A DNA stretch of 64,000 bases, from the NCBI RefSeq assembly GCF_000359125.1, contig NZ_CAAF010000073.1, positions 124,001 to 188,000 of the forward strand, in the 5' to 3' direction. Made by a program: the position numbers and the translations under genes. Numbering within the stretch: position 1 is the stretch's first letter; the number at the start of each line of letters is the position of its first letter. The DNA is from Mesorhizobium sp. STM 4661. Lineage in GTDB: Bacteria > Pseudomonadota > Alphaproteobacteria > Rhizobiales > Rhizobiaceae. The notes beneath the pieces were generated by a model. That model did not search any database. It saw only the letters and a program-made list of their open reading frames with translations, and had not been told where the DNA came from. Positions 35,510 to 44,044 of this stretch are shown here, in pieces.

Positions 35510-36340
35510 ATGCCGCGCATCTTCGATTTCGGCGGCCGCGAGGTCGAGCGCAGCGTAACCGTCGCGGACCTGCGCGCGCTCAAGGGAAGTGGGCGCCACG
35601 CCGCCCAGGTGACGGGGGAAACGGCGGAAGAAGCGGAGGCCGCGGAGGCAGCCGGCGTCGAGATGATCGTCTGCCGCGCCGCCAATGTTTTGCGCGTGCG
35701 CGAAGGATCGCGCCGCGTTTTCGTCACCGCTGCCCTCGGCTTCGCCGACGCGGTTACCCGCGACGAGATCCTGCGCGCTGCCTTCGGCGCCATCACCTCG
35801 GGCGCCGATGCGGTGATCACCGGGCGCGGCCATGACAGCGTCCGGCTGCTCGCCAATGAACAGATCCCTGTCATGGGGCATCTCGGCTTCGTGCCCCGCA
35901 AATCCACCTGGGTCGGCGGCATCAGGGCGGTCGGCAAGACCTCGGCCGAGGCGCTTGAACTATGGGACCGCTTCCGGCGGCTCGAGGATGCCGGCGCCTT
36001 CGCCGTCGAATGCGAAATCATCGCGGCTGAGGTGATGGCCGAGATCAACCGCCGCACCTCGCTCGTCACGGTGTCGCTCGGCTCGGGCATTGCGGCGGAC
36101 GTCATCTTCCTGTTTACCTCGGACATTTGCGGTGAGAGCGTCCGCCTGCCGCGCCACGCGCGTGCCTGGGGCAATCTGGCCGCCTTGCACCAAGCCGTCA
36201 GGGACGCGCGGGTCGAGGCGCTATCGGGCTTCCGCAAGGAGGTTGCCGGCGGGAGCTATCCCGGCGACGCCGAAGTCGCCGGTATTGCCGAGGCGGAGCT
36301 CGAGGAATTTCGCGCGCGCCTCGAAGCAGCACGAAATTAG
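35510..36340 (+). CDS. PanB-like (ketopantoate hydroxymethyltransferase fold) protein lacking metal ligands
   Basis: A 276-residue protein that aligns with PanB in its middle: PVMGHLGFVPRKSTWVGGIR, then LEDAGAFAVECEIIAAEV. PanB makes ketopantoate from alpha-ketoisovalerate. Here the segments holding the metal-binding acids are changed: the VGDSLG equivalent reads VCRAAN, LADLPF reads TAALGF and KIEGG reads TGRGHD, and the region between the first two is shortened. Only the catalytic-type Glu in VECE remains. It is the last gene of the ribose-type operon, starting two bases after RbsD. Normal PanB activity is unlikely; the real function is unknown. Confidence 0.78.
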   Translation: MPRIFDFGGREVERSVTVADLRALKGSGRHAAQVTGETAEEAEAAEAAGVEMIVCRAANVLRVREGSRRVFVTAALGFADAVTRDEILRAAFGAITSGADAVITGRGHDSVRLLANEQIPVMGHLGFVPRKSTWVGGIRAVGKTSAEALELWDRFRRLEDAGAFAVECEIIAAEVMAEINRRTSLVTVSLGSGIAADVIFLFTSDICGESVRLPRHARAWGNLAALHQAVRDARVEALSGFRKEVAGGSYPGDAEVAGIAEAELEEFRARLEAARN

Positions 36341-36472
36341 AGTCCAAAAGCTCGCCATCGGCGAAGCTGCCAATCTCCCACCTTGCGGGGGAGATCGGAT
36401 GTCACTTCGGCTTTCGCCAAACTTCGGACCGGTTGCCCGCTGTTGCCTCTATAAAACTTGATAATTTCCATC

Positions 36473-37405
36473 ATGAAATATATCAAGGCCGAGAGATCAT
36501 GCCATTACAGGGAAACGGAAGTGGCCTTCGCTCCGCGCATGGAAAGTCGCATTCAGGGTTTTTCAGTCATAGGCGGCCTCAAAGGGCATGTCTGGGACGG
36601 CGTCGTCGCCGACCTCTGGGACGTTTCGTGCGGGGACAAAGCGGAAGGCTATTATGTGTCTCCCGACCCTCGGCTCTTCGTCACGCTGAAGGTGGACGGC
36701 GACGGCGCCTTTTTCGTCGAGGGCGCGCGGGGCGGATTGCGCCGCCACGACCGGGCATTTTCCATGGCCTACATACCGGCGGGAGTGCCGATCAGGGGCC
36801 GGGTCGAGGGCCTGCGCCGCATCAAGCATCTCGATCTGCACTTCGACGAGGCAGCACTGACGCGCCGCTTCGGCGGCAGCCTCGACCGCGAAGCCCTGCA
36901 TGTGTCGCGCTTCCAGTTTTGCGACGACCGGATCGCCGCGCTTGCCGGCCTGATCGCGGCCGAATGCGACAGCGGCCTGCCGATGCACGATCTCTATGGC
37001 GAAGGCCTGTTGAACGCATTGTTCGCCGGGCTTTTTGAGATAGGCCGACCGGACGGACAGCGGCGCCGCGCGCCGCTGTCCCGCCGCAAGCTGCGCCTGG
37101 TCACCGACTACATCGACGCGCATTGCCTGGGTAAGATTCGCCTCGCCGATCTCGCCGGCCTGACCGGCCTGTCCGAAACCGCCACAAGCCACGCCTTCAA
37201 GGCAGCCACGGGCGTGCCGCCGCACCGTTGGCAGATGCAGGCGCGGATCAGGAAAATCCAGGCCATGATGGCGCATGAACAGGCGTCGCTCGGTGATATC
37301 GCCGAAGCCTCCGGCTTTTTCGATCAGGCGCATCTGACGCGGGTGTTCAAATCCATCGTTGGATTGACGCCGGGCGTGTGGATGGCCGCTCACCGACGCC
37401 AGTGA
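36473..37405 (+). CDS. AraC family transcriptional regulator (siderophore-uptake type)
   Basis: About 310 residues from ATG 36473; the start is not fixed by a clear ribosome-binding site. The N-terminal sensor half includes RLFVTLKVDGDGAFFVEGAR, and the C-terminal DNA-binding part has IRLADLAGLTGLSETATSHAF and ASLGDIAEASGFFDQAHLTRV, ending in VGLTPGVWM. It lies directly upstream of a TonB-dependent siderophore receptor on the same strand, the position of PchR/RhrA-like regulators that activate receptors when their siderophore is present. Confidence 0.88.
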   Translation: MKYIKAERSCHYRETEVAFAPRMESRIQGFSVIGGLKGHVWDGVVADLWDVSCGDKAEGYYVSPDPRLFVTLKVDGDGAFFVEGARGGLRRHDRAFSMAYIPAGVPIRGRVEGLRRIKHLDLHFDEAALTRRFGGSLDREALHVSRFQFCDDRIAALAGLIAAECDSGLPMHDLYGEGLLNALFAGLFEIGRPDGQRRRAPLSRRKLRLVTDYIDAHCLGKIRLADLAGLTGLSETATSHAFKAATGVPPHRWQMQARIRKIQAMMAHEQASLGDIAEASGFFDQAHLTRVFKSIVGLTPGVWMAAHRRQ

Positions 37406-37540
37406 CATTTCCCGCAGCATGACGTCGCAATGTCCGCCTTTTGGACAAAAACCGACAAACCGCGAAAATCCGTCCAATGATCCGCTCATAAGTTGAGGTA
37501 AACAGTCAGGTATATGTCTAGAGAACCTGGGGTTTGCCTT

Positions 37541-39712
37541 ATGAACAGAATCCGCCGGATCAAGCTGCTTTTGGCAGGCGCCGCCATCGCCATGCTCCCG
37601 CCCGTGACCGCGTTCGCGCAGGATGAGCGGAACACCACCCAGCTCGAACCCGTGGTGGTCGAGGGCGATGCCGGCGACAGCGCGACCGGACCGGTCGACG
37701 GCGTGGTCGCCAAGAAGACCAGGACCGGCTCCAAGAGCGCGACCGAGCTCAAGGAGATCCCGCAATCCGTCTCGGTCATCGGCCGCCAGGAAATTGACGA
37801 TCAGGGCGCCCAGAAGATCGACGAGTCGCTGCGATACACGGCTGGCGTCTTCACCCAGCCCTTCGGTCCCGACAGCGACACCAACTGGATTTTCATCCGC
37901 GGCTTCCAGGCGACGGACACCGGCGTCTACATGGATGGGCTGCAACTGTTCAGTTATGCGTTCGGCGGCTTCTATGTCGATTCCTTCGGACTCGAGCGCA
38001 TCGAAGTGCTGAAGGGCCCGGCCTCGGTGCTTTATGGCGGCAGCAATCCGGGCGGCATCGTCAACTATGTCAGCAAGCGTCCCGACGGGAGGCAGCGCTA
38101 TGTCGAGACCGGCGTCAACGATGCCGGCAATGTCTATCTCGGCTTCGACATTGGCGACGTCGCCAGCGACGGTGTCGTCAGCTATCGCGTCAACGGCCGC
38201 GTCGCCGGCGGCGATACCTACAGCGACCTGCAGGATGGCTGGCGCGGCTTCATCTCGCCCAGCATCACCTGGCAGCCCGACGACCAGACCCGGCTGACGG
38301 TGCTCGCCAATTTCAGCCACATCGATGAGAACCACAATGGCGGCGGCTTTCTGCCCTATGAAGGAACCGTCGTCGACAGGATTGTGGGCGGTGTGAATTA
38401 CGGCCGCATCGATCCCGACGCCAATTTCACGGAACCGAGTGTCGATCTCTACAAGCGCCAACAAGGTTCGATCGGCTACGAGTTCGAGCACACTTTCGAC
38501 AATGACTGGACCGTGCGCTCCAACATGCGCTTCAGCGCTGCTTCCATCGACGAGGTCAGCGTCTATCCCAACGGGTGGGCGAGCGCGACACAGCTCAACC
38601 GTATCAACTTCGGCCACAATACCGATGCCATGACATTCCTGTCGGACCTGCAGATCGAGGGCAAGGTCGAGACCGGCCCCATCGAACACACGCTGCTGGC
38701 CGGTATCGACTACAAATATTACAACATCGACCAGGTGCAGTCGTCAGCCCTCTTTGGGACGACCCCGCCGATCGACGCCTTCGACCCTGTCTACGGCGCG
38801 CCGCTGACGCCGCGTGTCAGCTATCTCAACCAGGACCTGACGCAGAAGCAGCTCGGCTTTTACGCGCAAGACCAGTTGCGCTTCGGCGATGGCTGGCTGG
38901 TGACGCTGAACGGCCGCTACGACCGCGGCTGGCTTGGCGCCGATAACGGCCCGACCTACTACTCGGCGAGCTCCAGTTCGCAGAGCAACACCGTTGGCGA
39001 TTTCTCCGGCCGTGCCGGCCTTGCCTACGAATTCGACAACGGCGTCACCCCCTATGCCAGCATCGCCACCTTCTTCAACCCGATCATCGGAACCGACGCG
39101 AATGGCGATCTGTTCAAGCCGGAAGAGGGCGTGCAATACGAGGTTGGCGTGAAATATGAGCCGACCTTCATCGATGGCCTGTTCACCCTGTCGCTCTTCG
39201 ACCTGACGCGCCAGAACGTGCCTTCGAACGTCACCCTCTTTACGCAGATGCAAACCGGCGAAATGCGCTCGCGCGGCGTGGAGCTGGAAGGCAAGGTCAA
39301 CGTCACCGAGGATTTCAGGGTAACTGGTGCTTTCACCGCCTATGACATCGACATCACCAAGGACGCCAACCCGGCGCTCATCGGCAAGACGCCCTTCATC
39401 GTGCCGGAGGTGATGGCTTCTGCCTCTGTCGACTACACTTTCCGCGGCGACTGGTATGACGGCATCTCGATCGGCGCCGGCGTGCGTTATATCGGCCATT
39501 CATGGGCCGACAATGCGAACACAAACAAGGTGCCGGCCGTTACCCTGGCCGATGTGAAGCTCGGCTACGAGAAGGAGAATTGGGGCGTCGACCTGAACAT
39601 CACCAATCTGTTCGACAAGACCTATGTCTCCAGCTGCCAGACCACCACCGCCGTCGCCTGCTCCTATGGCGAAGGCCGCTCGTTCAAGCTGAAGGCCCAT
39701 ACGACTTGGTAG
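37541..39712 (+). CDS. TonB-dependent siderophore receptor (FhuA/FoxA type)
   Basis: About 723 residues from ATG 37541, chosen because it begins the signal peptide (NRIRRIKLLLAGAAIAMLPP, cleaved after AFA). A TonB-box-like LEPVVVEGDAG follows. The plug has KEIPQSVSVIGRQEIDDQGA and VLYGGSNPGGIVNYVSKRP; the barrel fills the rest, ending GRSFKLKAHTTW with a terminal aromatic. Receptors of this group import ferric hydroxamates such as ferrichrome or ferrioxamine across the outer membrane. The FhuD and FhuB genes follow. The 130 bases upstream contain TTTTGGACA-like motifs, possible AraC sites. Confidence 0.92.
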   Translation: MNRIRRIKLLLAGAAIAMLPPVTAFAQDERNTTQLEPVVVEGDAGDSATGPVDGVVAKKTRTGSKSATELKEIPQSVSVIGRQEIDDQGAQKIDESLRYTAGVFTQPFGPDSDTNWIFIRGFQATDTGVYMDGLQLFSYAFGGFYVDSFGLERIEVLKGPASVLYGGSNPGGIVNYVSKRPDGRQRYVETGVNDAGNVYLGFDIGDVASDGVVSYRVNGRVAGGDTYSDLQDGWRGFISPSITWQPDDQTRLTVLANFSHIDENHNGGGFLPYEGTVVDRIVGGVNYGRIDPDANFTEPSVDLYKRQQGSIGYEFEHTFDNDWTVRSNMRFSAASIDEVSVYPNGWASATQLNRINFGHNTDAMTFLSDLQIEGKVETGPIEHTLLAGIDYKYYNIDQVQSSALFGTTPPIDAFDPVYGAPLTPRVSYLNQDLTQKQLGFYAQDQLRFGDGWLVTLNGRYDRGWLGADNGPTYYSASSSSQSNTVGDFSGRAGLAYEFDNGVTPYASIATFFNPIIGTDANGDLFKPEEGVQYEVGVKYEPTFIDGLFTLSLFDLTRQNVPSNVTLFTQMQTGEMRSRGVELEGKVNVTEDFRVTGAFTAYDIDITKDANPALIGKTPFIVPEVMASASVDYTFRGDWYDGISIGAGVRYIGHSWADNANTNKVPAVTLADVKLGYEKENWGVDLNITNLFDKTYVSSCQTTTAVACSYGEGRSFKLKAHTTW

Positions 39713-39727
39713 TCGTGTGCTGCAGAC

Positions 39728-39770
39728 CATGATCCCGAAAAGTGGAAACCGGTTTTCGGAAAAGATCATG
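39728..39770. repeat. Rhizobial palindromic repeat (copy 2)
   Basis: A clean palindrome between the receptor and the FhuD-like gene: CATGATC and CCGAAAA on the left arm pair with TTTTCGG and GATCATG on the right, with AAGTGGAAACCGG between. It is followed by GTCAAACAAGAAGAT, as in other copies. This element is widespread in Mesorhizobium and relatives and folds into a stable hairpin. Here it lies inside an operon and immediately before the FhuD start. Confidence 0.8.
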
Positions 39771-39790
39771 GTCAAACAAGAAGATAGACC

Positions 39791-40675
39791 TTGGCGATAA
39801 TCCCCTTCCCCAACCGGCGGCGGGTGCTCGGGCTTGGCCTAGCGACCCTGCTGTCGCCGATCGCCGCCAGGGCAGCGCCGCCGCGCGTCGCGGCGATCGA
39901 CTGGGGCATGCTGGAAACCTTGCTGGCGCTCGGCATCGAGCCGGTCGCGGCAACGGAACTCATCCAGTTCCGCAAGATCGCGGTCGAACCGACCGTCCCT
40001 CGATCGGTAACCGATCTCGGACTGCGCGGCACACCCAATTACGAGCTGCTGCGCATCGTCGCGCCGGATCTCATCGTCATCTCCAATTTCTACGAATACC
40101 AGCGCCCCATGCTCGAAGCCATCGCGCCGGTGCTTGCGCAAGCGGTCTACACGCCCGGTGTGCCACCCTACCCGCTCGCCGAGGCCGCTATGCTGACGCT
40201 TGGCGAAAGGCTCGGGCGGCAGGCCGAGGCGAAACGCTATGTCGACGAGACGGAAGTCGAGATCACCCGATTGCGCGCCGCGCTGCCAGCCGCCGCCGGG
40301 CGGCCGGTCTTCTTCATCAGCCTTGGCGATTCGCGCCATTTCCGTGCCTTTGGCCGGGATTCGATGTTTGGCGACGTGCTTCTGCGTCTCGGCATGAAGA
40401 ACGCCTGGGCCGACGAGACGAACTACAGCGCCGCAGCGCCGGTCGGACTGGAGGCGCTGGCGCGCGTTCCCGATGCATCGATCCTCGTCGTCTCGCCGCT
40501 GCCGGCCGATGTCGGCCGCTCGCTGCCCGCAAATGCCTTGTGGAACGCACTGCTGGCGGTCCGCGAAGGTCGTGTCGCCGTGCTGGAACCGATCAATCAT
40601 TTCGGAGGCCTGCCCTCGGCGCGCCGCTTCGCACGCCTGGCCACGGCGGCGCTTGCCGGGCAGACGCATGGCTGA
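39791..40675 (+). CDS. fhuD: Iron-siderophore ABC transporter substrate-binding protein (FhuD-like)
   Basis: A 294-residue periplasmic binding protein from a TTG at 39791. The start has a twin-arginine-like signal (NRRRVLGLGLATLLSPIAAR), typical of FhuD-type proteins. The two-lobe fold shows as IDWGMLETLLALGIEPVAAT, RIVAPDLIVIS and VPDASILVVSPLPADVG. It accepts ferric siderophore in the periplasm from the receptor and passes it to the FhuB-like permease, whose start overlaps by eight bases. The upstream palindrome ends 20 bases before the start. Confidence 0.88.
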   Translation: MAIIPFPNRRRVLGLGLATLLSPIAARAAPPRVAAIDWGMLETLLALGIEPVAATELIQFRKIAVEPTVPRSVTDLGLRGTPNYELLRIVAPDLIVISNFYEYQRPMLEAIAPVLAQAVYTPGVPPYPLAEAAMLTLGERLGRQAEAKRYVDETEVEITRLRAALPAAAGRPVFFISLGDSRHFRAFGRDSMFGDVLLRLGMKNAWADETNYSAAAPVGLEALARVPDASILVVSPLPADVGRSLPANALWNALLAVREGRVAVLEPINHFGGLPSARRFARLATAALAGQTHG

Positions 40676-42674
40676 CCGCGCCATGACCGAGCCCGCCACG
40701 ACTGGCCATGCGCTGCCACCGATCGCACTCTGGGGTCTTTTGGCCGGAGTGGCGGCACTCCTGTTCGCATGGCGCGTCGGCATGCAGTGGCCGAGCGCAC
40801 TGTCGAGCGACGGCATCGATCTCGACCGTATCATTCTTCTCTACAGCACCCTGCCGCGCGCGGCGGTGGCGGTGCTGGCAGGCGCCGTTCTCGGCCTGTC
40901 CGGACTTTTGCTGCAGCGTGTGCTGCGCAACCCGCTGGCCGAACCGTCGACGCTCGGCATTTCGGCGGGCGCGCAGCTGGCCATGACGGCGGCTTCCGTC
41001 TACGCGCCGTTCCTGATGGAGCGGTCGCAAGGGCCGGTCGCCTTTGCCGGCGGCATCGCCGTGGTGCTGTTGGTGCTGTCGTTGACCTGGCGGCGCGGGC
41101 TTGAGCCTGTCTCGGTGGTGCTTGCCGGAATGATGGTGGCGCTAACCGCCAGCTCCATCAGCGCCGCCCTGATCCTCGCCAATGGCGACTATCTGTTCTC
41201 GCTGTTCATCTGGGGCGGCGGATCGCTGGTCCAGCAGGACTGGGGACCGGCCGTGGCGCTGTCTATTAGGCTGGCGGTCGGCGCCGGCGCCGCCCTGTTG
41301 CTGCTCAGACCGCTGACGATCCTTGGCCTTGACGACGCCTCGGCGCGCAGTCTCGGCATCGCGCGTCACAGCAGCCGCTTTCTCGTCATTGCACTTGCGG
41401 TATGGATGGCCACCACCGTGGTCGCCGAGGTCGGCGTTATCGGCTTCGTCGGCCTTGCGGCGCCCGCGCTCGCCACGCTTTCGGGCGCGAGAACGCTGCG
41501 GCAAAAGCTGCTGGCCGCGCCCCTGATCGGCGCCATCCTGCTGTGGCTGACGGATGGGCTGGTGCAACTGGCGGCCGGCACTGGTGGCGAACGCATTCCG
41601 ACCGGTGCCGGCACCGCACTTCTGGGCGGTCCCGTTCTGCTCTGGCTGCTGCCGAGACTGCGCATGCTCGAATGGCCGAACCTTGGCGCGCATGGCGCTT
41701 CCCCGCGCAAGGCCGGCCATCCCCTTCTCATCGTCCTGCTGTTGTTGCTGGCGATGCTTCTCGCGGCGGGGGTGGCGCTCGTTCTCGGGCGCGGGCCGGC
41801 GGGCTGGTCGGTCGCCGGCGGCGAGATGCTTTCTGATCTCGCCGCCTGGCGCGCGCCGCGCATCGGCGTGGCGGCGGCCGCCGGCGCCATGCTTGCGGCG
41901 GCGGGCGTGGTGATCCAGCGCGTCACCGGCAATCCATTGGCAAGCCCCGAGGTACTGGGCGTCGGCACCGGCGCCGGCGCAGGCCTGACCGCGGTGCTGG
42001 CGCTCAGCGTGACGGCCGCGCCCGGCTGGCAACTCGCCGGCTCCGTTCTCGGCTCGCTGGTAGTGCTGATCGCCATGCTGGCAATCGGCGCGCGAGCGAA
42101 ATTCGGCGCCGAGCGGCTGCTGCTGGCCGGCGTCGCCCTGAGTGCGCTGTGCAGCGCAATCATCACCGCCACGATCGCGATGGGAAATGCGCAGTCCTAC
42201 GTGCTGCTGCGCTGGCTCAGCGGCTCGACCAGCCAGGCGACCGGAATCGATGCCTGGCTCATGGTCGCCTGCCTGGTGCTGCTGACATTGCCGCTGTTTC
42301 TCGCCGCCCGCTGGCTCGACATCCTGCCGCTCGGCGAGAACACCGCGCGCGGGCTGGGCCTGCCCGTCGCCAACGGACGGCTGACTCTGATCGTTCTCGC
42401 CGCGATCCTGACCGCACTTGCCGCGATGTTCGTCGGACCGCTGAGCTTTGTCGGCCTCATCGCGCCGCACCTCGCACGGCTGGTCGGCTTTGCCCGCGCC
42501 CGCGCCCAACTCGCCGGCGCGGTGCTGGTCGGTGCGCTGCTGATGATCGTATCGGACTGGCTGTCGCGCATGGCGGCCTTTCCATACGAGTTGCCCGTCG
42601 GCCTGTTCGCCTCGCTGCTTGGCGGACCGTATCTCGTCCATCTGCTTGCAAAAGGAGTGCCGCGTCATGGCTGA
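40668..42674 (+). CDS. fhuB: Fused iron-siderophore ABC permease (FhuB-like, two FecCD units)
   Basis: A 668-residue membrane protein made of two repeated FecCD permease units (about residues 1-330 and 340-668), the arrangement unique to FhuB. Repeated motifs: LPRAAVAVLAGAVLGLSGLL with NPLAEPSTLGISAGAQLA in unit one, and APRIGVAAAAGAMLAAAGVV with NPLASPEVLGVGTGAGAG in unit two. Each ends with a VGFVGL/GLIAPHLARL-like stretch. It carries ferric hydroxamate across the inner membrane. It starts inside the FhuD stop and overlaps the reductase gene by eight bases. No FhuC ATPase gene is adjacent. Confidence 0.92.
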   Translation: MADRAMTEPATTGHALPPIALWGLLAGVAALLFAWRVGMQWPSALSSDGIDLDRIILLYSTLPRAAVAVLAGAVLGLSGLLLQRVLRNPLAEPSTLGISAGAQLAMTAASVYAPFLMERSQGPVAFAGGIAVVLLVLSLTWRRGLEPVSVVLAGMMVALTASSISAALILANGDYLFSLFIWGGGSLVQQDWGPAVALSIRLAVGAGAALLLLRPLTILGLDDASARSLGIARHSSRFLVIALAVWMATTVVAEVGVIGFVGLAAPALATLSGARTLRQKLLAAPLIGAILLWLTDGLVQLAAGTGGERIPTGAGTALLGGPVLLWLLPRLRMLEWPNLGAHGASPRKAGHPLLIVLLLLLAMLLAAGVALVLGRGPAGWSVAGGEMLSDLAAWRAPRIGVAAAAGAMLAAAGVVIQRVTGNPLASPEVLGVGTGAGAGLTAVLALSVTAAPGWQLAGSVLGSLVVLIAMLAIGARAKFGAERLLLAGVALSALCSAIITATIAMGNAQSYVLLRWLSGSTSQATGIDAWLMVACLVLLTLPLFLAARWLDILPLGENTARGLGLPVANGRLTLIVLAAILTALAAMFVGPLSFVGLIAPHLARLVGFARARAQLAGAVLVGALLMIVSDWLSRMAAFPYELPVGLFASLLGGPYLVHLLAKGVPRHG

Positions 42675-43758
42675 CGTGCCGAGAAACCTCAAGGCGTCCG
42701 CCGAGATCGCGCTGTCATCTCCGCAAGACATCATGCAGCGGCTTTGCGCGCACTTTGCCGACCATGGCGACGTCGCTATCGACGGCGCCCGCAGCCGCAT
42801 CGACACGGCTTTCGGCTCCGCCAGCATGGAGGCCTGCCAGCGCTGCCTAAAGGTTTTTGCAGAGGGCCATGACGAGACATCCCTGGCCTACGTCAAGCTC
42901 TCCATCGCCGAGCATCTTTTGCATTTCGCATCGGCGGAGAACCCCACCATCGTCTGGCGCGGCGACGGCGCGGCGGGCCAGCCGCTACCCTATTTTCGTG
43001 AGATGCGCGTTGTGCGAACCGCCAGCGTGACGCCGCATATGCGGCGGCTGACCCTGGCCGGCAGCGACCTCGGACGCTTCGCGACGGGTGGGCTTCACGT
43101 CCGTCTGCTTCTGCCAAGGGATGGCGCCGTACCCGCCTGGCCCGTCACCGGCGAGGATGGCCGCCCTTCATGGCCCGAAGCCGAACGACGGCCTGACGTG
43201 CGCATCTACACGATCCGCCGCATCGACGTCGACAAGGGAGAGGTCGATATCGACTTCGTCCTGCATGATGGCGACGGCATGCCCGGCGCACGCTTTGCCG
43301 CCAATGCACGGATCGGCGACATCGTCGGCATGACCGGGCCGGGTGGCGGCGGCATCCCCGCGGCCGACTGGTGCATGCTTGCCGGCGACGAGACCGCCCT
43401 GCCCGCGATCGGCCGCATCGTCGAGGCACTGCCGGCAGGCGTGCACGCCGTCATCCGCATCGAAATCGCCGATGGCGGCGAGGAACAGAAGCTGGTTTCG
43501 CAGGCTACATTGGACATAAGGTGGCTGCACAGGAACGGCGTGGCCTCCGGCAAATCGACCTTGCTTCAGGATGCGATCCGGGAGGTCCGTTGGCCCGAGG
43601 ACGGGCGCAGCGTCTTCGCCTGGGCCGGCTGCGAACACAAGAACTTCCGCGCCATCCGCTCCCACCTCAGGCAAGACCGGAAGCTGGCGCGCGACGCGCA
43701 TCTCGTGGTCGCCTATTGGCGCCGCGGCTACGAGGGTGATAGCGCGCGAACAGACTGA
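42667..43758 (+). CDS. Siderophore-interacting protein with N-terminal DUF2218 domain (ferric-siderophore reductase)
   Basis: A 363-residue protein from ATG 42667. Residues 1-95 are a DUF2218-like domain (IDGARSRIDTAFGSASMEAC). The remainder is the FAD-binding SIP family: HMRRLTLAGSDLGRFATGGL, DVRIYTIRRIDVDKGEVDID with the FAD-binding RxYT, and WCMLAGDETALPAIGRIVEAL; the C-terminal part has SVFAWAGCEH. These enzymes reduce ferric siderophore in the cytosol with NAD(P)H to free the iron. It is last in the Fhu operon and completes uptake with iron release. Confidence 0.9.
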   Translation: MADVPRNLKASAEIALSSPQDIMQRLCAHFADHGDVAIDGARSRIDTAFGSASMEACQRCLKVFAEGHDETSLAYVKLSIAEHLLHFASAENPTIVWRGDGAAGQPLPYFREMRVVRTASVTPHMRRLTLAGSDLGRFATGGLHVRLLLPRDGAVPAWPVTGEDGRPSWPEAERRPDVRIYTIRRIDVDKGEVDIDFVLHDGDGMPGARFAANARIGDIVGMTGPGGGGIPAADWCMLAGDETALPAIGRIVEALPAGVHAVIRIEIADGGEEQKLVSQATLDIRWLHRNGVASGKSTLLQDAIREVRWPEDGRSVFAWAGCEHKNFRAIRSHLRQDRKLARDAHLVVAYWRRGYEGDSARTD

Positions 43759-43776
43759 CCGACCGGTTCGACGTGC

Positions 43777-43932
43777 TTACCGCAAGCTCGGACTGTTCGC
43801 CGATACGGTCAGGTCGAGCGCGACATGACCTTGCGGCGCGCCGAAGCGAAGGAAGGCTTCCGACAGCGTCACGAATACCGGTCCGGCATCGCCTCTCAGC
43901 TTGGTGCAGAAATTGATCGGCGCGGATGTCAG
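43777..43932 (-). pseudogene. Remnant of a YkoF-like thiamine/HMP-binding protein (C-terminal end)
   Basis: A minus-strand frame of about 51 codons, stop at 43777-43779 and an in-frame stop at 43933-43935 upstream, with no start. Its translation contains TKLRGDAGPVFVTLSEAF and HVALDLTVSANSPSLR, which match the end of YkoF-family proteins (compare the GDAxxVFxTLxxxF and LSANSPS endings). YkoF binds thiamine or hydroxymethylpyrimidine as part of an ECF importer. The first 150 or so residues are missing, so this is a fragment left by deletion. No other thiamine-uptake genes are nearby. Confidence 0.65.
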
Positions 43933-44044
43933 CTATCCAATCAGTCTTTTCGCGCCTTTTACAAAAACTTACATCTTATATCTTATGTGTAAACGCAGCG
44001 ACAAGTCTGCCAATAGGGGTTGCGGCCCACCCCGAAAGGCCTAA

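Noticed and set aside
36563..38689. A 708-residue minus-strand open frame opposite the AraC and TonB receptor genes
   Set aside because: It is antisense to two clear genes, has no family motif and arises from the high GC content in the third codon position of the real genes.
41142..42827. A 561-residue minus-strand frame opposite the FhuB-like permease
   Set aside because: Composition is dominated by Gln, Arg and His as expected for the complement of a hydrophobic GC-rich gene; no domain or start signal.
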